A stretch of DNA of 32,586 bases from a virus, in the IMG/VR virus record IMGVR_UViG_3300042731_003178, positions 1-32,586 of that record. One strand, 5' to 3'. How positions within the stretch are numbered: the stretch's first letter is position 1; each line of letters starts with the position of its first letter. Shown piece by piece: positions 28,521-32,586 of the stretch. Made by a program: the position numbers and the translations under genes. The notes under the pieces are model-generated. The model was not told where the DNA came from, ran no database searches, and saw only the letters and a list, made by a program, of their open reading frames with translations.

Positions 28521-28860
28521 AAAGAAAAAAATACTCTGGTTTGCATATCCGTCCGAAACATGGGCGTTTGAAATAAGGACACACAACTTAATCAAACGAT
28601 TACCGGAGTATGATCATCAAATATTTATACCGGTTAAAAACTTAAAACTTATAGAACAGATGATCAACGGCGTTGACATTGTTTTTATCTGGCACGATGT
28701 TTCATACAGCCAAATATCAGAGCGCAGTAAAAAGAAAATCATCCAGCTTTTTTCAGGCGTGCGCATGTTAAAAAAAATAAATGAGGTTGAGGAAAAAGAA
28801 GCTTATAAAAAGGCTGTTTTCCCGATAAACAAAATATTAAAGATGACCGGGGTTAAATGA
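28513..28860 (+). CDS. Short GT-B-like N-terminal domain protein, paralogue
   Basis: Encodes 115 residues and parallels the preceding gene along its length (KILW..., EYDHQIFIPVKN, VDIVFIWHDVSYSQI, IIQLFSGVRMLKKI). Again a half glycosyltransferase. The C-terminal ~30 residues are Lys-rich and differ. Tandem duplication is likely. Confidence 0.6.
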   Translation: MSRKKKILWFAYPSETWAFEIRTHNLIKRLPEYDHQIFIPVKNLKLIEQMINGVDIVFIWHDVSYSQISERSKKKIIQLFSGVRMLKKINEVEEKEAYKKAVFPINKILKMTGVK

Positions 28861-29918
28861 TAAATATACTGTCAATAGAAAACTCTTTAAAATGGTCGTG
28901 GTCGTTTGCGCTGCTTCAATTAAAAAAGTACCTCAACTACAACGTGGTAAGAACGCAGCGGAGCTGTGTGATCTCAAACGATCTTATTGATTTTTTTGAT
29001 GTCTCACTGTTCCAAAATGTTGACACATTAAAAAATATACAAGATAATGACAGTAGTTACAAAAACGATAATCAAAACAAAATAATTGTGAGGTTAGGCG
29101 GTATGGCGATTGACGAAAAACACGATAAGAACAGGCATAACAGACAGCTTGAAAAAGTCGGCGCGATAGTTGGCACGAACAATGAGCTTTACGACATTGC
29201 AAAATCAGTTAATAAAAACTCTTATTTAATACCGAACGGGGTTGATTTAAAACTGTTCTGCCCGGTTGACGAAATGCCTGAAGATAAATATCTTCAAAGC
29301 TCAAACAAGCAGACTTACAAAAAGCGCGAAGTGTTTACCGTCGGGTTTGCCGGAAACATCCACGGTGAAGGACAGGACTACAAGGGCTGGAATCTTTACA
29401 GTCAGGCCATATCGTACATGTACTATGTTAATCATGTTGAGGTATTATTTAATCACAGTCAAGTGCCTCATGAAGACATGCCGAAAGAATTTTATCATAA
29501 AATAGATTGTCTGATACTTCCATCGAAGGGTGAAGGTTGTAGCAACGTAACGATGGAAGCGTTAGCATGTGGAGTACCGGTTATTATAACCAAAGTCGGA
29601 TACCATGGCGAAATGCTGGAACCCGGTGTAAACTGTTTATTCATAGACAGGAGCGTTGACAGTATTATATCAGCCGTTAATACACTAATGAAAGACGAGC
29701 AGTTACAAAAAAATCTTTCAGTAAACGGTCGTAAGTTCGCGATTGAACATCACGATATTAATAAAATCGCCATGCAGTATGACAGCGTTATAAAATCGGT
29801 ACTTAAAAAGAACAAGAGGGCGGACTTGGTCAATGCAGATAAAAATAAAACCGCCAGAAAAAAGGCAAAAGCAAAGCCTGTTCGAAACAGGTTTGATAAA
29901 AAAACAACCAGAAATTAA
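28857..29918 (+). CDS. GT4-family glycosyltransferase
   Basis: Encodes 353 residues. The donor-binding domain is clear: FTVGFAGNIHGEG (~160-172) and E226-x7-E234 in KGEGCSNVTMEALACGVPVI, the EX7E signature of GT4. PNGVD (126-130) marks the inter-domain hinge. The last ~45 residues are very basic (KKNKRADLVNADKNKTARKK...), suggesting an added tail for binding acidic partners. Likely transfers a sugar from a nucleotide sugar. With the methyltransferase it could decorate the virion or host surface. Confidence 0.85.
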   Translation: MINILSIENSLKWSWSFALLQLKKYLNYNVVRTQRSCVISNDLIDFFDVSLFQNVDTLKNIQDNDSSYKNDNQNKIIVRLGGMAIDEKHDKNRHNRQLEKVGAIVGTNNELYDIAKSVNKNSYLIPNGVDLKLFCPVDEMPEDKYLQSSNKQTYKKREVFTVGFAGNIHGEGQDYKGWNLYSQAISYMYYVNHVEVLFNHSQVPHEDMPKEFYHKIDCLILPSKGEGCSNVTMEALACGVPVIITKVGYHGEMLEPGVNCLFIDRSVDSIISAVNTLMKDEQLQKNLSVNGRKFAIEHHDINKIAMQYDSVIKSVLKKNKRADLVNADKNKTARKKAKAKPVRNRFDKKTTRN

Positions 29919-29936
29919 TTACAGGAGCTTATTAAA

Positions 29937-30488
29937 ATGGCAGCAGACACAGACAATGTAACACTGGGTAGTGGTACTTTATACCTTAATAATGTTGATG
30001 TGGGCCACCTTAAAGGCGATGTTGAGTTAACCATGCGCCGTGAATATCTTGATTTTAAGCCGTCCAACATGATCGGAACCGTTAAGAAATTTGTTATAAC
30101 GGAAGAAATCATGTTGAAGGCTTCAAGTGCTGAACTTGATCTTGATAACGTGAAACTGGCTTACGGCGTAACGACTTCAATTGCAACGTCTCAGGGTTCA
30201 CTTTCTTATGATCCGTCAAGTTTTTCTTTTGACGCGTCATATGACACGTTAACCATAGGTGGTTCAAAGACTATCAATGAGGTCCCGTTAAGGTTTGAGC
30301 ACACAAGGCCGAGTGGCGTAAAAGTAGTCGTGATTTTCTACAATGCCGCGTCGAGTGCTGACTTGCTTATCCCGTTCAAGGAAAGCGATATCACGTTGTA
30401 TGATATCAGCTTTACCGGGCTTGCGGATGAGGACAGGTCGGAAGGCGACATGGTAGGCGTTATTTTAGAAAACCCAAACAAATCATAA
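29937..30488 (+). CDS. Major tail (tube) protein
   Basis: Encodes 183 residues with CAGGAG upstream. The gene order (before the tail chaperones) and beta-rich N-terminus (NVTLGSGTLYLNNVDVGHLKGDVEL) support the tail tube protein, as does the region ESDITLYDISFTGLADEDRSEGDM. Acts as the repeating subunit of the tail tube. Confidence 0.75.
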   Translation: MAADTDNVTLGSGTLYLNNVDVGHLKGDVELTMRREYLDFKPSNMIGTVKKFVITEEIMLKASSAELDLDNVKLAYGVTTSIATSQGSLSYDPSSFSFDASYDTLTIGGSKTINEVPLRFEHTRPSGVKVVVIFYNAASSADLLIPFKESDITLYDISFTGLADEDRSEGDMVGVILENPNKS

Positions 30489-30496
30489 CTTAAAAA

Positions 30497-30547
30497 GCAG
30501 GGTGCGTGATGGTGTTTTATTTCTCCTTTAGCCTTTGCGCATCCTGC
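30497..30547 (+). other. Intergenic hairpin after the tail tube gene
   Basis: GCAGGGTGCG (30497-30506) pairs with CGCATCCTGC (30538-30547) with one wobble, around a 31-nt T-rich loop. There is no T tract after it, so it is not a standard terminator. It may protect the tail tube mRNA or reduce read-through into the chaperones, which are needed in lower amounts. Confidence 0.5.
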
Positions 30548-30583
30548 AAACAAACTAACCTTTAAAAATGGAGGCTGTGAAAA

Positions 30584-31069
30584 ATGGCAGGTAAAAGCAA
30601 AATCGATAAACGTTTAGAAAGGCTTGGAATCTTTGATGTTGAATTATGTGACGGAATTATTGTCCACAGTAAACTACGGCTTGGCACAACCAGAGAGCTT
30701 GAAAGAATTTTAAAAGTGCCGTCGTATGCATGGAGCTCCCTTGACCTTGGCACGATAGATATTGCCATACATTTTATTTACCATCTTGCATATCAGCGTT
30801 ACGAATCAAAGCCGCATGAATACGACGAGCCGGTTACGCAGAAATACATTGAAGAAAAACTTGAAGATGCGGAGGTCGAGGGCGTTGTTGATTTTGCTGA
30901 AATGTTTAAAAAGCTTGTCGAAATTATTTCCGGTAAATATGGTAAAAATGATGATGATGAAAACGGCAAAGGGGACGCAACCGGCGATAACGAGTTAAAA
31001 AAACCGGAAGCAGGAACGAACAAGACAACGGACATTCAGGAGGTAACGGAAAAAAACCCGAACCAATAG
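30584..31069 (+). CDS. Tail assembly chaperone, upstream (G-like) frame
   Basis: Encodes 161 residues; GGAGG precedes the ATG. Acidic C-terminal half. Near its end, the slippery heptamer A AAA AAC (31051-31057) is in register, and a -1 shift there joins the gene to 31093-31461. The unshifted product ends at the stop at 31069. This matches the lambda G/GT organisation: a chaperone pair that binds the tape measure protein and recruits tail tube subunits. Confidence 0.82.
   Translation: MAGKSKIDKRLERLGIFDVELCDGIIVHSKLRLGTTRELERILKVPSYAWSSLDLGTIDIAIHFIYHLAYQRYESKPHEYDEPVTQKYIEEKLEDAEVEGVVDFAEMFKKLVEIISGKYGKNDDDENGKGDATGDNELKKPEAGTNKTTDIQEVTEKNPNQ
31051..31057 (+). promoter_or_regulatory. Programmed -1 ribosomal frameshift site
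   Basis: The codons GAA AAA AAC contain A AAA AAC in the correct phase (X XXY YYZ). After a -1 shift the frame reads PEPIDWYYIYYIMSKNFGWT, open through the whole downstream frame to 31461, giving a fusion of about 292 residues. WYYxxYxMSxxFGWT is the typical start of the T domain in tail assembly chaperones. Confidence 0.88.
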
Positions 31070-31461
31070 ACTGGTATTATATTTATTATATCATGTCTAA
31101 AAACTTTGGCTGGACGCCCGAACAAATAGACAGGTTAACGCATGACCAGCTTGAAATATACATTGACCAGATTAATAAAAAAGAAAAAAGCAACCTGCCG
31201 TCTGTTGAAATTACCATGCGCGAAATACGCAACGTTATTTTCGGCATGCTGGGCATAAAAGAAAAAGAAGAAAATACCGACAAGCAGTTAAAGGAAAAAC
31301 TTTTAAGGGTGAAAGAAAAAACCAGAACGGTAAAGTCAAACATGAACGTGATGGATGACATGTCGGGCGATCTTATAGAAGAATGGATACAGCAGGGAAC
31401 TCCCGACCTGATAAAGTTTAGAAAGAAACATAAAAACCGTTTAATAAATAACGGAGGCTGA
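31057..31461 (+). CDS. Tail assembly chaperone, T domain made by -1 frameshift
   Basis: This frame is reached by the -1 shift at 31051-31057 and adds about 134 residues (starting PEPIDWYYIYYIMSKNFGWT) to the upstream product. An ATG at 31093 could start a separate 122-residue protein, but no ribosome-binding site precedes it, so the fusion is preferred. The remainder is helical and Lys-rich, compatible with binding the tape measure protein. Confidence 0.8.
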   Translation, partial: PEPIDWYYIYYIMSKNFGWTPEQIDRLTHDQLEIYIDQINKKEKSNLPSVEITMREIRNVIFGMLGIKEKEENTDKQLKEKLLRVKEKTRTVKSNMNVMDDMSGDLIEEWIQQGTPDLIKFRKKHKNRLINNGG

Positions 31462-31464
31462 AAG

Positions 31465-31488
31465 TTGAATCTTAAAACATGTCAATAA
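31465..31488 (+). CDS. Possible 7-residue leader ORF upstream of the tape measure gene
   Basis: TTG at 31465 with GGAGG at a good distance encodes MNLKTCQ and stops at 31486-31488. The tape measure ATG (31479) lies within it in another frame and has no site of its own, so reading the leader may set tape measure translation by coupling. Confidence 0.3.
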   Translation: MNLKTCQ

Positions 31489-32586
31489 GTGCCGGTGAAT
31501 TATTTGTAAATGTTACCGCGAAAACAAAAGGGCTTACAACCGGCTTAAAAAAAGCGACCCTTGACGTTGCGAATTTTACAGCCAAATCAACCAATGGTAT
31601 AAAGTCATGGGGCGCGGAAAACAAGCGTCAATTTCAAGGCATAGGGCTTGCTGTAACTGCATTTGCCACTACCGGCGCGATTGCGTTTAAAAAGTTTTCC
31701 GACGCTGCTATTCGTGAAGCGTCCGCGCTTGAGGAAGCTACCAGTAAGTTTGTAACAGTATTCGGCGAACAGGCCCAGAAGATGGACGGTGTAGTTAAAG
31801 AGCTAACATCCGACTATGCCATGTCCACAACCGAAAGCCGGAAATACCTGTCGTCAATGCAGGACTTGCTCGTTCCTATGGGCGTTAATGCCGACCTTGC
31901 TTCCAAACTGTCAACCAACATGGTTAAGCTTTCCGCCGATCTTGGATCATTCAATGACATGCCGACCGCTCAGGTCATGCAGAACATTCAAAGTGCGATG
32001 ACAGGCGAGTTTCAGGTCATGAAAAAATTTGGCATAGTCCTAAACGAAGCAACCATCCAGCAGGAAGTTTTCAGCATGGGGCTGGCGTCCACCAAGTCGG
32101 AAATAACAGCCGCACATAAAGCACAGGCCGCGTATAATCTTATAGTACGAGGTTCAACGTTTGCAATTGGTGACATGGCCAGAACGCAAGACAGTTACGC
32201 GAACGTGTCTAAAAAACTAACAGGAATCCAGCAGGACTTTTTAGCCATGGTTGGCAAGGTGTTTTTACCAATTGCAACTCAGGCAAAACAGGCTTTAATC
32301 AAGTGGGCGCAGGCTTCCGGGGGTGTAGGTCAAAAGGCACAAACAACAGCCTTGATAATTATGAAAGCGTTAAAGGCAGTTTCTAACGCCATTGACGGTT
32401 TTAAGCTTCTTTTTAATGGCGTTGTGCTTGCAGTCGCAAAAGGCATTGAGAAAATAACCGAAGGTTTTATCGCGCTTTCGGGCTTTGCTGTTGACATGCA
32501 AAACAAACTTGGTGGTTTCCTTTCTAAAATGCCGGGTATGATCGGCGGTATCGGTCGTGCGATGGGTGATATCAAAAAGCTTGAAA
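31479..32586 (+). CDS. Tail tape measure protein, partial
   Basis: The frame is open from the ATG at 31479 to the window's end, giving at least 369 residues. The start MSISAGELFVNVTAKTKGL, the region EASALEEATSKFVTVFG, and LKKATLDVANFTAKS fit the N-terminal helical domain of phage tape measure proteins. The C-terminus is missing. It sets tail length and is ejected during infection. The ATG has no close GGAGG; the nearest is about 22 bp upstream and fits a 7-residue leader instead. Confidence 0.85.
   Translation, partial: MSISAGELFVNVTAKTKGLTTGLKKATLDVANFTAKSTNGIKSWGAENKRQFQGIGLAVTAFATTGAIAFKKFSDAAIREASALEEATSKFVTVFGEQAQKMDGVVKELTSDYAMSTTESRKYLSSMQDLLVPMGVNADLASKLSTNMVKLSADLGSFNDMPTAQVMQNIQSAMTGEFQVMKKFGIVLNEATIQQEVFSMGLASTKSEITAAHKAQAAYNLIVRGSTFAIGDMARTQDSYANVSKKLTGIQQDFLAMVGKVFLPIATQAKQALIKWAQASGGVGQKAQTTALIIMKALKAVSNAIDGFKLLFNGVVLAVAKGIEKITEGFIALSGFAVDMQNKLGGFLSKMPGMIGGIGRAMGDIKKLE

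Noticed and set aside
29915-30112. Minus-strand frame opposite the tail tube gene
   Set aside because: Shadow; no site and no conserved pattern.
1-32586. tRNA genes, integrase and attachment sites
   Set aside because: I saw no cloverleaf-like stretch or recombinase motif; cannot exclude degenerate ones without a search.

Overview
The window is about 32.6 kb of a tailed, siphovirus-type bacteriophage or prophage, with almost all genes on the + strand. It is fairly AT-rich and densely packed, with many ATGA-type stop/start overlaps. Two genes carry clear lipoprotein signal sequences and three late-region genes carry Sec-type signal peptides, so the host is a bacterium with lipoprotein export. 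A Gram-negative host is my inference. No host gene, integrase, tRNA or CRISPR array was seen, and I cannot name the host.

Layout. (1) 1-5.7 kb, DNA metabolism: a putative ssDNA-binding protein, an ERCC4/XPF-type nuclease, small genes of unknown function and a DinG/XPD-type helicase with iron-sulfur cysteines. A striking gene-free stretch (about 2.75-3.12 kb) holds inverted arrays of 8-bp repeats flanking an AT-rich core. It is a candidate replication origin or operator. (2) 5.7-13.9 kb, accessory region: a DUF5675 protein, a tiny membrane peptide, a SPOUT RNA methyltransferase, a pentapeptide-repeat protein, a PAPS-reductase-family protein, a DUF1643 protein, two lipoproteins and many small zinc-ribbon proteins. 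This part is full of recombination scars: a 60-bp direct repeat, a small gene split by the PAPS-reductase-family gene, a truncated Nudix gene, and recurring gene ends that also supply the ribosome-binding site of the next gene. (3) 13.9-19 kb, packaging and portal: small and large terminase subunits (the large one without a usual start codon), portal and a SPP1 gp7/MuF-type head protein. (4) 18.9-19.9 kb: a three-gene minus-strand operon ending in an excisionase-like HTH protein, with a palindromic operator between its -35 and -10 boxes, then a leader with a strong intrinsic terminator just ahead of the capsid genes. (5) 19.9-22.7 kb: protease/scaffold with a nested scaffold start, a decoration-type protein, the major capsid protein and a terminator. 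(6) 22.7-25.7 kb: three consecutive proteins with signal peptides, including a beta-helix protein and a fibre-like protein. (7) 25.8-32.6 kb: connector genes, a methyltransferase/glycosyltransferase cassette, tail tube, tail assembly chaperones joined by a classic -1 frameshift site, and the start of the tape measure gene, which runs off the window.

The structural genes follow the usual siphovirus order and should build a capsid and a tail with a tape measure. The unusual content is what has been inserted between them (secreted fibre-like genes, the glycosyltransferase cassette and the minus-strand regulatory operon), together with the 8-bp repeat arrays and the modular accessory region.
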